Part shown: in pieces, positions 41,371 to 50,244 of the stretch
Position numbering within the stretch: the first letter of the stretch is position 1
Layout: each line of letters opens with the position of its first letter
DNA from: Microbacterium ureisolvens
GTDB lineage: Bacteria > Actinomycetota > Actinomycetes > Actinomycetales > Microbacteriaceae
Reading direction: 5' to 3'
NCBI RefSeq assembly: GCF_015278315.1
Contig: NZ_JADIJE010000014.1
Coordinates: forward strand, 1 to 64,000
Length of the DNA stretch: 64,000 nucleotides
Position numbers and translations under genes: made by a program
Notes under the pieces: generated by a model
Seen by the model: the letters and a program-made list of their open reading frames with translations, nothing else
Databases searched by the model: none
Told to the model about the DNA's origin: nothing

Positions 41371-42277
41371 GATCGACCTCGAGGCAGTGCTGTCGCTCCG
41401 CGCCGTCGCGACGCAGGGAAGCGTGGTCGCCGCCGCGACGAGTCTGGGCTACACGCCGTCGGCCGTGTCTCAGCAGGTCAAGCGTCTCGAGCGCGAGACC
41501 GGCATCGCCCTCCTCGAGCGCGCCGGGCGGGGGGTGATCCTCACGGAGGCGGGCTCGCGCCTCGTCGTAGCATCGACCCCGATCCTCGCCGATCTCGAGC
41601 GGCTGCGTGCCGATCTCCAGCTCGCCGCCGGGATCGACGACCGCGTGGTGGGCGAGATCAGGCTGGCCGCGTTCTCGACCGTCGTGCGGGGATTGGTCAT
41701 CCCCGTCCTGAGCGACCTGGCGGCGCAGCACCCCGACCTCTCGGTGCCGTTGCGCGAGAGCGAGCCGTGGGAGACGATCGCGCTCGTCGCCTCGGGCCAG
41801 CGCGACCTCGGCATCGTGCACCGCTGGGGCGGCGTGGCCCTCGCGATGCCCGACCACCTCGTCTCGACGCCGTTGTTCACCGACGTCGCCGACGTCGTCC
41901 TGCACCGCGATCACCCCCTTGCCGATCGCAGCGAGCTGCACCCCGAGGAGCTCGCAGGGGAGAACTGGGTCGCGACGTTCGAGGCGACCATCTGCCGGCA
42001 GTGGCTGCGGCGGCTCTTCGACGGCGTCCCCAACGCGCCGCGCATCGTGCACGAGTCGATGGAGTTCCAGAACCACCTCGAACTCGCGCGCGCGCGTCGC
42101 GCGGTCGCGCTGGTGCCGCGGCTGGGCCGAGGCGATCTCGGACCCGACCTGGTCGCCATCCCGACGGTCGAACCGGCGTCGACGCGCGACGTCCTGGCCG
42201 TGCATCGCCGGACGCAGGAGGATTCACCGGCGCTGCGCGCCACGCTCGACGCGTTCGTGGAGCACGCGCGGAGGTGA
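41369..42277 (+). CDS. LysR-family transcriptional regulator
   Basis: A 302-residue LysR protein. The N-terminal winged helix (ALRAVATQGSVVAAATSLGYTPSAVSQQVKRLERETG) is followed by a periplasmic-binding-like effector domain (EIRLAAFSTVVRGLVIPVLSDL onward). It probably regulates the divergent EamA exporter in response to its substrate. The TGA stop lies inside the left arm of the terminator, so transcription ends immediately. Confidence 0.9.
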   Translation: MIDLEAVLSLRAVATQGSVVAAATSLGYTPSAVSQQVKRLERETGIALLERAGRGVILTEAGSRLVVASTPILADLERLRADLQLAAGIDDRVVGEIRLAAFSTVVRGLVIPVLSDLAAQHPDLSVPLRESEPWETIALVASGQRDLGIVHRWGGVALAMPDHLVSTPLFTDVADVVLHRDHPLADRSELHPEELAGENWVATFEATICRQWLRRLFDGVPNAPRIVHESMEFQNHLELARARRAVALVPRLGRGDLGPDLVAIPTVEPASTRDVLAVHRRTQEDSPALRATLDAFVEHARR

Positions 42278-42304
42278 CGGATGCCGCGAGCCGCGGCATC
42301 CGTC
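42276..42304. terminator. terminator with GGATGCC core between LysR and MFS genes
   Basis: GACGGATGCCGCG (42276-42288), loop AGC, then a perfect 13-base complement (42292-42304). It overlaps the LysR stop codon and separates it from the convergent MFS gene. Confidence 0.8.
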
Positions 42305-42341
42305 TCGCAGCGGCGGGTGGGGTGTGAACCCGGGATCCTCC

Positions 42342-43583
42342 TCAGTGGCTCAGCATGCCCACTCCGCGCAGCGGAGACCACAGCGCGATGACCGCCGCGA
42401 CGGCGAAGACGACGGTGACGGCGAGGATCGTCCACTCCTCGCCGAGCGCGCCTACCGCGATTCCCCCGAGCAGCGCGCCGAGCGCGGCGGCCGTGCGATT
42501 GGCGGAGCGGAGGTTGGCGTTCACGCGCCCCAGCATGCCGTCGGGCGTCGCGGTCTGCCGCAGCGCCATCTCGTGCGCGTTCTCCACGCCCGCCGCGAGG
42601 CCGTGGAGCGCCAGCGCGATGAAGAGCAGCGAGGGACCCGTCGGGAACCAGGCGGCCACCGCCACGAGGAGCCAGGCGACGGGGTACATGGCTCGCGCCG
42701 CGAGGATCGTCGGGCCGCTGCCGAGCACGGCTCCGATGCGGTTCGCGAAGGTGGCTCCGATGAGCGTCGTCGTGCCGGCGACGGCGAGGAGCAGCCCGAA
42801 CGTGAAGGCCGAGAACCCGAGCGACCGCAGCGCGAGCAGCGACAGGACCGTGAACGCGATGCCGTTCGCCAGGAACCAGACGTGCGTCGACACAGCGAGC
42901 GGACCCAGAGTGCGGTGCGCGTACGCCCACGCGAGGCCATCCCGGATCTCGCGTCGCAGGTTCCGTTCACGGCCGGCGGCGCGAGGCTCGTCCACGCGGA
43001 TGCCGGCGTTCAGCACCGCGTCGACCATGTAGCTGACCGCGTCGACGAGCAGGGCGAGCGGAGCGCCGAGCAGCCCCACGAGCCCGCCACCCAGGGTGGG
43101 GCCGAGGGTCTGGGCCGCGGCATCCGTCTGATCCAGACGCGCGTTCGCGACGACCAGCTGCGAGCGCGGCACCAGACGGGGGAGGAAGGACTGCGTCGCG
43201 GCGAACCCGAACACCGAGAACGAGCCGAAGAGCAGGAGGAGCACGACCACCATCCACACCTCCAGTGCACCGGCGAACCACAGCGCGGGGATGGCGGCGA
43301 GCGACACCGCCCGGCCGATGCTCGCCCAGACGAGGATGGGCTTGCGCCGCCACCTGTCGGTGTACGCACCCGCGAACATTCCGAGCACGGCATACGGCAG
43401 GAACTGGGCCGCGCCCACGATGCCGACCTCGAGGGGCGTCGCACCGAGGATCTGGACAACCAGCACCGGCATCGCGACCGCGGTCAGCGCGGTGCCGAAG
43501 GAGCTGATCGCGGCCGCGGTCCAGTAGCGCGCGAACGCCGTACGGGGCACCGGCGGTTCCGCGGGCGTCGCGTCGGCCGTCAC
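42342..43583 (-). CDS. MFS transporter, DHA3-like (MefA/tetV type)
   Basis: A 413-residue protein with twelve predicted helices. AISSFGTALTAVAMPVLVVQILGATPLEVG at the start and AGAYTDRWRRKPILVW near residue 70 (motif A) match the DHA3 group that includes macrolide and other drug exporters. It starts at GTG 43583 and overlaps the reductase stop as GTGA, so the two are cotranslated. A combined drug-modification/efflux or metabolite-reduction/export unit is possible but unproven. Confidence 0.85.
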   Translation of the reverse strand: MTADATPAEPPVPRTAFARYWTAAAISSFGTALTAVAMPVLVVQILGATPLEVGIVGAAQFLPYAVLGMFAGAYTDRWRRKPILVWASIGRAVSLAAIPALWFAGALEVWMVVVLLLLFGSFSVFGFAATQSFLPRLVPRSQLVVANARLDQTDAAAQTLGPTLGGGLVGLLGAPLALLVDAVSYMVDAVLNAGIRVDEPRAAGRERNLRREIRDGLAWAYAHRTLGPLAVSTHVWFLANGIAFTVLSLLALRSLGFSAFTFGLLLAVAGTTTLIGATFANRIGAVLGSGPTILAARAMYPVAWLLVAVAAWFPTGPSLLFIALALHGLAAGVENAHEMALRQTATPDGMLGRVNANLRSANRTAAALGALLGGIAVGALGEEWTILAVTVVFAVAAVIALWSPLRGVGMLSH

Positions 43584-44146
43584 GCGCCGGGCGGGCCGTC
43601 GAGGACGGTCGGGATGTACTCCAGCAGCTGGCTGCGCCCGTCGAAGGTGCGGGCCTCGACAAGCTCGAGGCGCACATCCGGGTAGCCCTCGAAGATGCGG
43701 TCCTGGCCGGTCGCGCCGGTGATCACGGGGAACACCACGACGCGGTAGCGGTCGACGAGGCCCGCGACAAGCAGCGAGCGGCAGAGCGCGATGCTGCCGA
43801 GCGTGCGCAGCGGCCGGTCGGACTCCTCTTTCAGCCGACCGACGAACTCCACCGCATCGGTGCGAACGAGCGTGGAGTTCTCCCACGCGAGCGGCTCGTC
43901 GAGATGGGCGGAGAAGACGTACTTCTGCACCCGGTCGAGCACGTCGGTGCCCTCCTCGCCACCCGCGGTCAGCTCGGACATGAGGCGGTAGGTCGTGGCA
44001 CCCATCAGGATCGGATCGTCCTTCTCGGGCGAGTCCTCCAGCCACCCGAGGTACTCCGGGCCTTCGAGCCCCCACCACCCGGGCCATCCTTCTGCGGCGC
44101 CGTAGCCGTCGAGCGAGCAGATGAAGTCCACCGTGAGCGTCTGCAT
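43580..44146 (-). CDS. dihydrofolate reductase-like protein (RibD C-terminal family)
   Basis: A 188-residue protein of the RibD-C/DHFR-like family: VDFICSLDGYGAAEGWPGW near residue 5, LMGATTYRLM near residue 47 and LRTLGSIALCRSLLVAGLVDRYRVVVFPVITG near residues 112-143. Such proteins bind NADPH and reduce pterin- or pyrimidine-like substrates, but most have no known substrate. It precedes and is coupled to the MFS gene. True folate DHFR features are missing, so folate metabolism is not implied. Confidence 0.8.
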   Translation of the reverse strand: MQTLTVDFICSLDGYGAAEGWPGWWGLEGPEYLGWLEDSPEKDDPILMGATTYRLMSELTAGGEEGTDVLDRVQKYVFSAHLDEPLAWENSTLVRTDAVEFVGRLKEESDRPLRTLGSIALCRSLLVAGLVDRYRVVVFPVITGATGQDRIFEGYPDVRLELVEARTFDGRSQLLEYIPTVLDGPPGA

Positions 44147-44223
44147 CGTCGCCTCCTTCTCGTGCGGTGCCAGTTCTTCTGTGCGGTGTCAGGGCGCGTC
44201 TCCGGACGTCGGACCGCGGACGG

Positions 44224-44255
44224 ATGCCTCGCGCCCGAGCCTATGCGCGAGGCAT
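44224..44255. terminator. stem-loop downstream of the phosphotransferase gene
   Basis: ATGCCTCGCGC (44224-44234) pairs perfectly with GCGCGAGGCAT (44245-44255), with a 10-base loop. It lies 25 bases past the minus-strand phosphotransferase stop. The left arm contains the recurring GGATGCC core in its CT variant. Confidence 0.65.
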
Positions 44256-44279
44256 AGGGCGCGGAACCCCGCGTCAGCC

Positions 44280-45278
44280 TCAGGCGCCCGCCGCTCGGTG
44301 GGACCCTGCACCGAGCAGTTCCAACATGTCGGCGGACCAGCCCTCGGCCCGCGACAGCCCCTCGGCGAATGAGGGATTCGTCTGCGCCATGCCGGTGTAC
44401 CAGAGCTGGAAGGCGACCTGGCGGAGCGCGATGTACTCGTCGAGAAGGGTGGTGTCGATGGCGCGCTCGGAGCGATACCCCTCGAGCAGGGCGTCGTGGA
44501 AGAGGGGATAGTCGTCGAGGTCGCGGAGCTCCCACAGCGCGACCGCCACGTCGTACAGGCGCGGGCCATATCCGCTGTCGTCGAAGTCGATGAGCTTCAC
44601 GCATCCGCCTTGGAACACCGCGTTGCCCAGATGCAGGTCGGCGTGGATGAGCCCCGAGTCCGGGTCCGCGGCGAGGATCGGCCCCATCCGCTCGCGCACC
44701 CTCCCGAAACTCTGCCGCAACCCGATCGGGAGCAGCTCCCAGCACCGGGAGGCCGGCGCGTCTCCGTAGACCATGACATCGCCGAAGAAGGTCTCGGCGT
44801 CCCAATGGATGCGGGTGAACCACGGCGGCGGCGTCCAGGCATCGGCCTGCGCGTGAAGTCTCGCCATCGCGGCCCCGAGCAGGCGCAGCTGCCCCGGACG
44901 GGCGCTGTTCTCGTGGATGCGGCCGTCGAGCCATCGCAGCACCGAGCAGTGCCAGGCATCACCGTCGACCTCGACTTCGACGACCAGGTGGCCATCGCTC
45001 GCGGCGACAGCCTCCGGCACCGCGAGATCGGTGCCCGAGCGGATGGCCTGCAGCCAGCAGAGCTCCGAGGAGATGGCGATCGACGGATCGACATCGCGCC
45101 CGTGGCGCTGCGGCCGGTGCACCCGGACGAGGAACCGGCCGGCCCCGCCGTCGAGGCGGAAGGTGGTGTTCTCGCCGTGCGTCACGAACCGCAGCGGTCC
45201 TCGGGGGAGCGCGTACCGGCTCAGCGCCGTGAGCGCGACCTTGCGTCTGCGCAGCACCTGGCTCCGATACGTCACCAT
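44280..45278 (-). CDS. APH-family phosphotransferase
   Basis: A 332-residue kinase-fold protein of the aminoglycoside phosphotransferase/CotH-like family. An N-lobe with FVTHGENTTFRLDGG is followed by the catalytic loop GLIHADLHLGNAVF near residue 215 and the metal-binding LIDFDDSGYGPRLYDVA near residue 232. These are the APH catalytic Asp and DFD motif. The family also includes choline, homoserine and sugar kinases (SrkA-like), and drug resistance is not implied. The ATG at 45278 gives the conserved N-terminus; a longer frame upstream is Arg/Ser-rich. Confidence 0.82.
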   Translation of the reverse strand: MVTYRSQVLRRRKVALTALSRYALPRGPLRFVTHGENTTFRLDGGAGRFLVRVHRPQRHGRDVDPSIAISSELCWLQAIRSGTDLAVPEAVAASDGHLVVEVEVDGDAWHCSVLRWLDGRIHENSARPGQLRLLGAAMARLHAQADAWTPPPWFTRIHWDAETFFGDVMVYGDAPASRCWELLPIGLRQSFGRVRERMGPILAADPDSGLIHADLHLGNAVFQGGCVKLIDFDDSGYGPRLYDVAVALWELRDLDDYPLFHDALLEGYRSERAIDTTLLDEYIALRQVAFQLWYTGMAQTNPSFAEGLSRAEGWSADMLELLGAGSHRAAGA

Positions 45279-45363
45279 GCCGTCCACTGTGGCGGCGCAC
45301 GGGCTGACCGACAAGAGTGGAACGGATGCCGCCGCTCCGCCGCGCGACGGACGTGCGGGCCGG

Positions 45364-46737
45364 CTACCCGAAGTCGCCGGGCGCCATGTCGGTGAAGCGC
45401 GAGAAGTGGCCCTGGAACGCCACCGTGATCGTGTCGGTGGGGCCGTTGCGGTGCTTGGCGACGATGAGGTCGGCCTCGCCGGCGCGGGGCGAGTCCTTCT
45501 CATAGGCGGCTTCGCGGTGCAGAAGCACCACCATGTCGGCGTCCTGCTCGATCGAGCCCGACTCACGCAGGTCGGAGAGAGCCGGCTTCTTGTCGGCGCG
45601 CTGCTCGGCACCACGGTTCAGCTGCGACAGCGCGATGACCGGCACGCCGAGCTCCTTCGCGAGGAGCTTGAGCGCGCGGGAGAACTCCGAGACTTCCTGC
45701 TGACGCGACTCGACACGCTTGCCCGAGGTCATGAGCTGCAGGTAGTCGATGACCACGAGCTTGAGGCCTGCCCGCTGCTTGAGCCGGCGGCACTTCGCAC
45801 GGATCTCGACCAGCGTCATGTTCGGGCTGTCGTCGATGTACAGGGGCGCGTCGTTGATGCGGCCGCGGGTCGCGGCCACGGTGGTCCAGTCGCGCGAGTC
45901 GAGCGTGCCCTTGCGCATCGACTGCAGCGGGATCGCCCCCTCGGCGCTCAGCAGGCGCATCGCGATCTCACTGCGCCCCATCTCGAGCGAGAAGAAGATC
46001 GTCGGCATGTTCGCCTTGATCGCCGCCGAGCGGGCGAAGTCGAGCGCGAGTGTCGACTTACCCATCGCGGGTCGCGCCGCGATGATGATCATCTGGCCGG
46101 GGTGCAGACCGTTGGTCAGCGAGTCGAGACCGGAGAAGCCTGTCGGGATGCCGGTCATCTGGCCGTCGCGACCTCGCGCGGCCTCGATCTCTTCCACCGC
46201 GGCATCCACCGCGATCGTGAGCGGCACGTAGTCCTCGGCCTGCTCGGCGCCGGTCACCGAGTAGATCTCGGCCTGCGCGTTGTTCACGAGGTCGAGCGCC
46301 TCACCCTGGCCCGAGTAGCCCATCTGCACGATGCGGGTGCCGGCGTCGACGAGGCGGCGCAGCAACGCACGCTCGGAGACGATCGAGGCGTAGTAGCCGG
46401 CGTTCGCGGCGGTCGGCACGATCGAGGTGAGCGTGTGCAGGTAGTCGGCACCACCGGCTCGCTGCAGCTCACCCGTCTTGATGAGCTCGTCGGTCACCGC
46501 GACGACGTCCGTGGGCTCGCCGTGCGAGTAGAGGGTGAGGATCGCCTCGAAGATCAGCTCGTGCTTCGGCACGTAGAAGTCGGTCCCGCGGAGCATCTCG
46601 ATGACGTCGGCGACCGCATCCTTCGACAGCAGCATTCCGCCGAGAGCGCTCTGCTCGGCGAGGAGATCGTGCGGGGGAGTGCGCTCGAAGTCGCGGGGAC
46701 CCCCCATGCGCTCTTCGGAGATGTCGGCTATCGACAT
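45364..46737 (-). CDS. dnaB: replicative DNA helicase DnaB
   Basis: A 457-residue hexameric 5'-3' helicase that unwinds DNA at the fork. The N-terminal DnaB domain (PHDLLAEQSALGGMLLSKDAV) is followed by the RecA-type core with Walker A ARPAMGKSTLAL near residue 223, Walker B LKLVVIDYLQLMT near residue 330, and IALSQLNRGAEQR. There is no intein, unlike some actinobacterial DnaB genes, and no frameshift. It is alone, preceded by a long gene-free region that holds several DnaA-box-like sequences. Confidence 0.96.
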   Translation of the reverse strand: MSIADISEERMGGPRDFERTPPHDLLAEQSALGGMLLSKDAVADVIEMLRGTDFYVPKHELIFEAILTLYSHGEPTDVVAVTDELIKTGELQRAGGADYLHTLTSIVPTAANAGYYASIVSERALLRRLVDAGTRIVQMGYSGQGEALDLVNNAQAEIYSVTGAEQAEDYVPLTIAVDAAVEEIEAARGRDGQMTGIPTGFSGLDSLTNGLHPGQMIIIAARPAMGKSTLALDFARSAAIKANMPTIFFSLEMGRSEIAMRLLSAEGAIPLQSMRKGTLDSRDWTTVAATRGRINDAPLYIDDSPNMTLVEIRAKCRRLKQRAGLKLVVIDYLQLMTSGKRVESRQQEVSEFSRALKLLAKELGVPVIALSQLNRGAEQRADKKPALSDLRESGSIEQDADMVVLLHREAAYEKDSPRAGEADLIVAKHRNGPTDTITVAFQGHFSRFTDMAPGDFG

Positions 46738-47345
46738 AGGTTGAGCGTCCTCCTTACCGTTCGTTCACATCGTCCGAGTTCGCAGGGCGGGAACAGCGGC
46801 GGCTCGCCGTGCACGCTGAGTGCACGGCTGATATCGGGATGCCTCGGCACCCCGTCCCCCCGGCAACCGTTGCGTTCTGCGAGCCCGATCGCAGCCACAC
46901 CGTTGTGCTCAGCACCCAGGCGCGCGCCCCCGAGTGGGCCGCACCCCACGCTATGGACGGCCTCCGACACTCGCAACACGCCCTGTGGATAACTGTGTGG
47001 AAAGGTTGCGAGAAACGCCGTCGCAGCTGTGAACAACCTCTGTGGAGAACTGGAGGGTTTTCTGGGGGATATATCGCGGAAAGTGCCTCTGACCGGGGCC
47101 TGCTGTTTTCACAGCCTGTGGAGGGATAAGTGGTTGAAGTCGAGGTTGAAGGTTTCCTCGCGCGCCGCGCCCTGTGCACAATTCCGCGCCCCGTCGATCA
47201 CCCGCGACTCGCCGGCAGCCGCTATCCGCAGCGGTGACGATGAGGTCTGGACATCGCGCGCGCCCACGCTGTAGCCTCTCAAGTCCAGGCACCCTCACGC
47301 ACGATCCGTCCGGAACGTGCGGCTCTTTCGTCGTGGGAGGTGAAC
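46738..47345. other. gene-free region upstream of dnaB with DnaA-box-like cluster
   Basis: No convincing gene in 608 bases between divergent dnaB and the surface-protein gene. GC is visibly lower around 46980-47160. It contains TGTGGATAA (46984-46992, an exact inverse of the DnaA box TTATCCACA) and near-matches TGTGGAAAG (46996), TGTGGAGAA (47041) and TGTGGAGGG (47117). A short open frame at 46809-47129 shows no codon pattern or homology clue. It may hold the dnaB promoter and a DnaA-responsive site. Confidence 0.6.
46984..46992 (-). promoter_or_regulatory. perfect DnaA box, reverse orientation
   Basis: TGTGGATAA is the exact complement of TTATCCACA. Related near-matches follow within about 140 bases on the same strand. 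DnaA control of the divergent dnaB gene, or a DnaA-titrating site near the origin, is possible. Confidence 0.6.
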
Positions 47346-48359
47346 GTGGAGATCGCAACCTCGCAGCTGCCGAGGATCGTGCGGCTGGCCCTCATCGGGG
47401 TCGGGACCGCGTTCGCCTGGATCGTCGTCTCGCTGCTCCTGGGCCTCGGGCTCGGACACGCGCACGCCGACGAGACCGATGACGCAGGAGTGCTCGGCGG
47501 TGCTCTCGGCGCGGTGGCCTCGCTCGTCGACACGACCGCGACCACCGTCACCGGCACCGTCTCGTCGGTCACGACCGGTGTCACCGGCGCCGTCAACACG
47601 GTCGTCGCGGCGGCGCCCGCTCCCGTGCAGCAGCCGGTCAGCCAGGTCGTCCAGACCGTCGGCACCGTCGTCACGACCGTGACCGAGCCGGTGTCGAACG
47701 TCGTGTCGGGCGGTGTCGTGAGCGGCATCACCCAGCCGGTCGTCGACCTCGTCACCCAGGTTCCGGTCGTCGGCGACGTCGCCACGGGCATCGGGCTCGA
47801 CGACGCGGTGACCGACCTCGGCGGCACGGTCGACGACACGCTCGGAGCGGTCGTCGGCGCCGTCGACGAGACCGGCGCCACGGTCGGCCAGCCGCCCGTG
47901 GACGGCTCGACCGGCACCCCGCTGCTCCCGCCGCTCCCCGGCCTTCCCGCCCTTCCCGGCCTGTCGACCGACTCCGACTCGGCCGGCTCCGGCTCGGCCG
48001 ACGGCGCGCCTTCGTCCCCCACTGCGGTGACCGTGACGGATGCCGCCACCGCCGTCTTCTCGTCGGCCCTGGTGCACCGCAGCGCCTGGGGCGCGGCATC
48101 CGCTTCCGACGTCGCCGTGAGTGCCACGGCCGTCAGTTCCACCGCCGCGCCTGCCGCAGGCGGAACCTCCGGCTCTGCGGGAGGGCTCTGCCTTCCCGCC
48201 GCTGCTTCCTCGGGACCCGGCGGTGCGGGTCCCGGCGCCTGGGCGCTCGCCGCCCTCCTTCCGCTCGCCGCACACCGTGCCTGGGTGCGCCGAGCAGGAC
48301 CGGAGGACGAGCACGCGCCGCCGGCGCCCGCCGGCTCCACCGACGTCTCCCCCGACTGA
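47346..48359 (+). CDS. exported low-complexity envelope protein
   Basis: A 337-residue protein of unknown function. The N-terminus (RIVRLALIGVGTAFAWIVVSLLLGLGLGHAHADE) is a signal peptide with likely cleavage after AHA. Residues 40-185 are a Val/Thr/Gly-rich region without aromatic residues, with short amphipathic repeats such as VDTTATTVTGTVSSVTTGVTG. A Pro/Leu-rich stretch and a Ser/Ala linker lead to a hydrophobic C-terminal helix and an Arg tail (AHRAWVRRAG), so it may be anchored at both ends. The GTG at 47346 follows GGAGG at a good distance. It is probably a partner of the chaplin-like protein 118 bases downstream. Confidence 0.6.
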   Translation: MEIATSQLPRIVRLALIGVGTAFAWIVVSLLLGLGLGHAHADETDDAGVLGGALGAVASLVDTTATTVTGTVSSVTTGVTGAVNTVVAAAPAPVQQPVSQVVQTVGTVVTTVTEPVSNVVSGGVVSGITQPVVDLVTQVPVVGDVATGIGLDDAVTDLGGTVDDTLGAVVGAVDETGATVGQPPVDGSTGTPLLPPLPGLPALPGLSTDSDSAGSGSADGAPSSPTAVTVTDAATAVFSSALVHRSAWGAASASDVAVSATAVSSTAAPAAGGTSGSAGGLCLPAAASSGPGGAGPGAWALAALLPLAAHRAWVRRAGPEDEHAPPAPAGSTDVSPD

Positions 48360-48477
48360 TCGGCTCGCCGCCGCCGCGCCCACCCGGGCTCCGGCGGCAG
48401 AGCATCAGCGCGCCCTCACGCGCTGAGCAGCGCCTCTTCGCGCGCTGCAATCCGATCAATCCACAAAGGGGAACATC

Positions 48478-50145
48478 ATGCGTACTTTCTGCAAGCGCGC
48501 CCTGTGGGGCACGCTTCTGGCCGGCGGCATCACGCTGCTCGGCGCGACGGTCGCCAGCGCGGCCGAGACCACCGGTGAGGACGGGCTGCTCTCGGGCAGC
48601 CAGGCCGTCATCGATGTCAGCCTTCCGATCACGGTCAGCGGCACCTCGCTGTCGGTCCTGGGCGACTCGTCCAGCAGCGGCGCGACCACGGCGGCACCCG
48701 CACCCGCACCGGCGCCCGCACCCGCCGAGGTCTCGACGAGCGGCGCCGAGGGCGTCGGCTCGGGCACGCAGGCGCTCGTATCGGTGAACGTGCCGATCAC
48801 GGTCGCCGGCAACGCCGTCTCCGTCGTCGGCGACAGCCAGTCGACGGATGCCGCCACCACCGCTCCCGCACCCGCCGCCGCGCCCGCGCCCGCGTCTGCG
48901 GAGACGTCGGGCGAGGACGGCCTCGCATCGGGCACCCAGGGAATCGTGTCGATCTCGGCTCCGGTGACGGTGTCGGGCAACGCGATCTCCGTGGTGGGCG
49001 ACAGCAGCACCGACGGAGCCACCACCGCCCCCGGAGGCGGCACGACCGGCACCGGCACCGACGGCGGGACGAGCGGCGAGGACTCGATTCTCGGCGGCAC
49101 CCAGGTGCTCGCACCCATCGCCGCTCCGATCGCGGTCTCGGGCAATGCCATCTCCGTGATCGGCGACAGCTCGAGCACCGGTGCCACCGCGGCGGGCACG
49201 GGTTCGTCCTCGACCGGCGCCGGCGCCACCACTGACGGCACCGACGCCCTCCTCGGCGGCACCCAGGTGCTCGCACCCGTCACCGCCCCGATCACCGCCG
49301 TCGGCAACGCCGTCTCCGTCATCGGGGACAGCGAGACCACGGACGCCGCCACCACGGCGCCCGCGACCGGCACCACCGGCGACGGCACCGGCGGCACCAC
49401 CAGCGGTGCCGACTCGATCCTCGGCGGCACCCAGGTGCTCGCACCGGTCACCGCCCCGATCACCGCCGTCGGCAACGCTGTCTCCGTCATCGGGGACAGC
49501 GAGACCACGGATGCCGCCACCACGGCACCCGCAACCGGGACCACCGCGAACGGCACCGGCGGCACCACCAGCGGTGCCGACTCGATCCTCGGCGGCACCC
49601 AGGTGCTCGCACCCGTCACCGCCCCGATCACGGTCGTGGGCAACGCGATCTCCGGCGTCGGCGACAGCGAGTCGGCGGGCGCGGTCGCCGCACCGGGTTC
49701 CGGCACGGGCAGCGGCTCGACGGGCACCACGGACGGCACCGACTCGATCCTCGGCGGCACGCAGATCCTCGCGCCGATCTCGCTGCCCGTCACGATCGGC
49801 GGAAACGCGATCTCGGTGATCGGCGACAGCACGGTCGACACCGCGGTCCCGACGGTCCCGACCGATCCGACGGACCCGACCGACCCGACCGACCCGACCG
49901 ACCCGACCGACCCGACCGACCCGACGACCCCGGGCACTCCGGGTGACGACGGCACCGACGGCTCGGCGACCGGCACCGGCTCGGCCGCGATCACCGCCTC
50001 CGTCACGGGCTCGGCGGCCACGGCCGGCTCGGCCACCCAACTCGCCACGACGGGAGGGTCGGGCGCGATGCCCATCCTGCTGCTCGGGTTCTCGCTGCTT
50101 GCAGCGGGTGCCATCGCGCGCGCGTCGCGGCGACGCTCCGCGTGA
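48478..50145 (+). CDS. chaplin-like cell-wall protein with LAXTG sortase signal
   Basis: A 555-residue surface protein. A signal peptide ends at ATVASAAE. Eight modules follow, each of about 30 residues with the pattern GTQ-(hydrophobic)-P-(hydrophobic)-GNAxSVxGDS, joined by Ala/Pro/Thr/Gly linkers. The pattern matches chaplin domains (DUF320) of Streptomyces, whose cores read CGN-V-VVG, but here the cysteines are absent. A Pro-Thr-Asp tandem tract, a linker and LATTG with a hydrophobic helix and RRR tail end the protein. That is the LAXTG motif used by class E sortases. It probably forms a hydrophobic, amyloid-like wall layer, by analogy to chaplins. Confidence 0.8.
   Translation: MRTFCKRALWGTLLAGGITLLGATVASAAETTGEDGLLSGSQAVIDVSLPITVSGTSLSVLGDSSSSGATTAAPAPAPAPAPAEVSTSGAEGVGSGTQALVSVNVPITVAGNAVSVVGDSQSTDAATTAPAPAAAPAPASAETSGEDGLASGTQGIVSISAPVTVSGNAISVVGDSSTDGATTAPGGGTTGTGTDGGTSGEDSILGGTQVLAPIAAPIAVSGNAISVIGDSSSTGATAAGTGSSSTGAGATTDGTDALLGGTQVLAPVTAPITAVGNAVSVIGDSETTDAATTAPATGTTGDGTGGTTSGADSILGGTQVLAPVTAPITAVGNAVSVIGDSETTDAATTAPATGTTANGTGGTTSGADSILGGTQVLAPVTAPITVVGNAISGVGDSESAGAVAAPGSGTGSGSTGTTDGTDSILGGTQILAPISLPVTIGGNAISVIGDSTVDTAVPTVPTDPTDPTDPTDPTDPTDPTDPTTPGTPGDDGTDGSATGTGSAAITASVTGSAATAGSATQLATTGGSGAMPILLLGFSLLAAGAIARASRRRSA
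49253..49754. repeat. 168-bp tandem repeat inside the chaplin-like gene
   Basis: Copies beginning at 49253, 49419 and 49587 keep a period of about 168 bases (56 codons), and the first two are nearly identical in DNA sequence over most of their length. This indicates recent internal duplication, so module number may vary between strains. A separate 9-base-like Pro-Thr-Asp tract runs at 49858-49926. Confidence 0.75.
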
Positions 50146-50201
50146 GTCGAGGGGGCGAGTCGATGTTCCCCAGACGCCCCTCGCCCCGACCCGCGTGAGC
50201 A

Positions 50202-50234
50202 GGCGGGAGGGCCGTCCCCAGCGGCCCTCCCGCC
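50202..50234 (+). terminator. intrinsic terminator after the chaplin-like gene
   Basis: GGCGGGAGGGCCG (50202-50214), seven-base loop, then a perfect 13-base complement (50222-50234). It lies 57 bases past the stop codon. Confidence 0.75.
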
Positions 50235-50244
50235 CCTGATACCC

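Noticed and set aside
46809..47129. A 106-residue open frame in the gap upstream of dnaB
   Set aside because: No ribosome site, no codon bias and no recognisable feature; it crosses the DnaA-box-like cluster.
46738..47345. Replication origin
   Set aside because: Only one perfect DnaA box and no dnaA or dnaN nearby. Reported as a DnaA-box-like cluster, not oriC.
49858..49926. CRISPR-like or minisatellite element
   Set aside because: It is a coding Pro-Thr-Asp tract in the chaplin-like protein.
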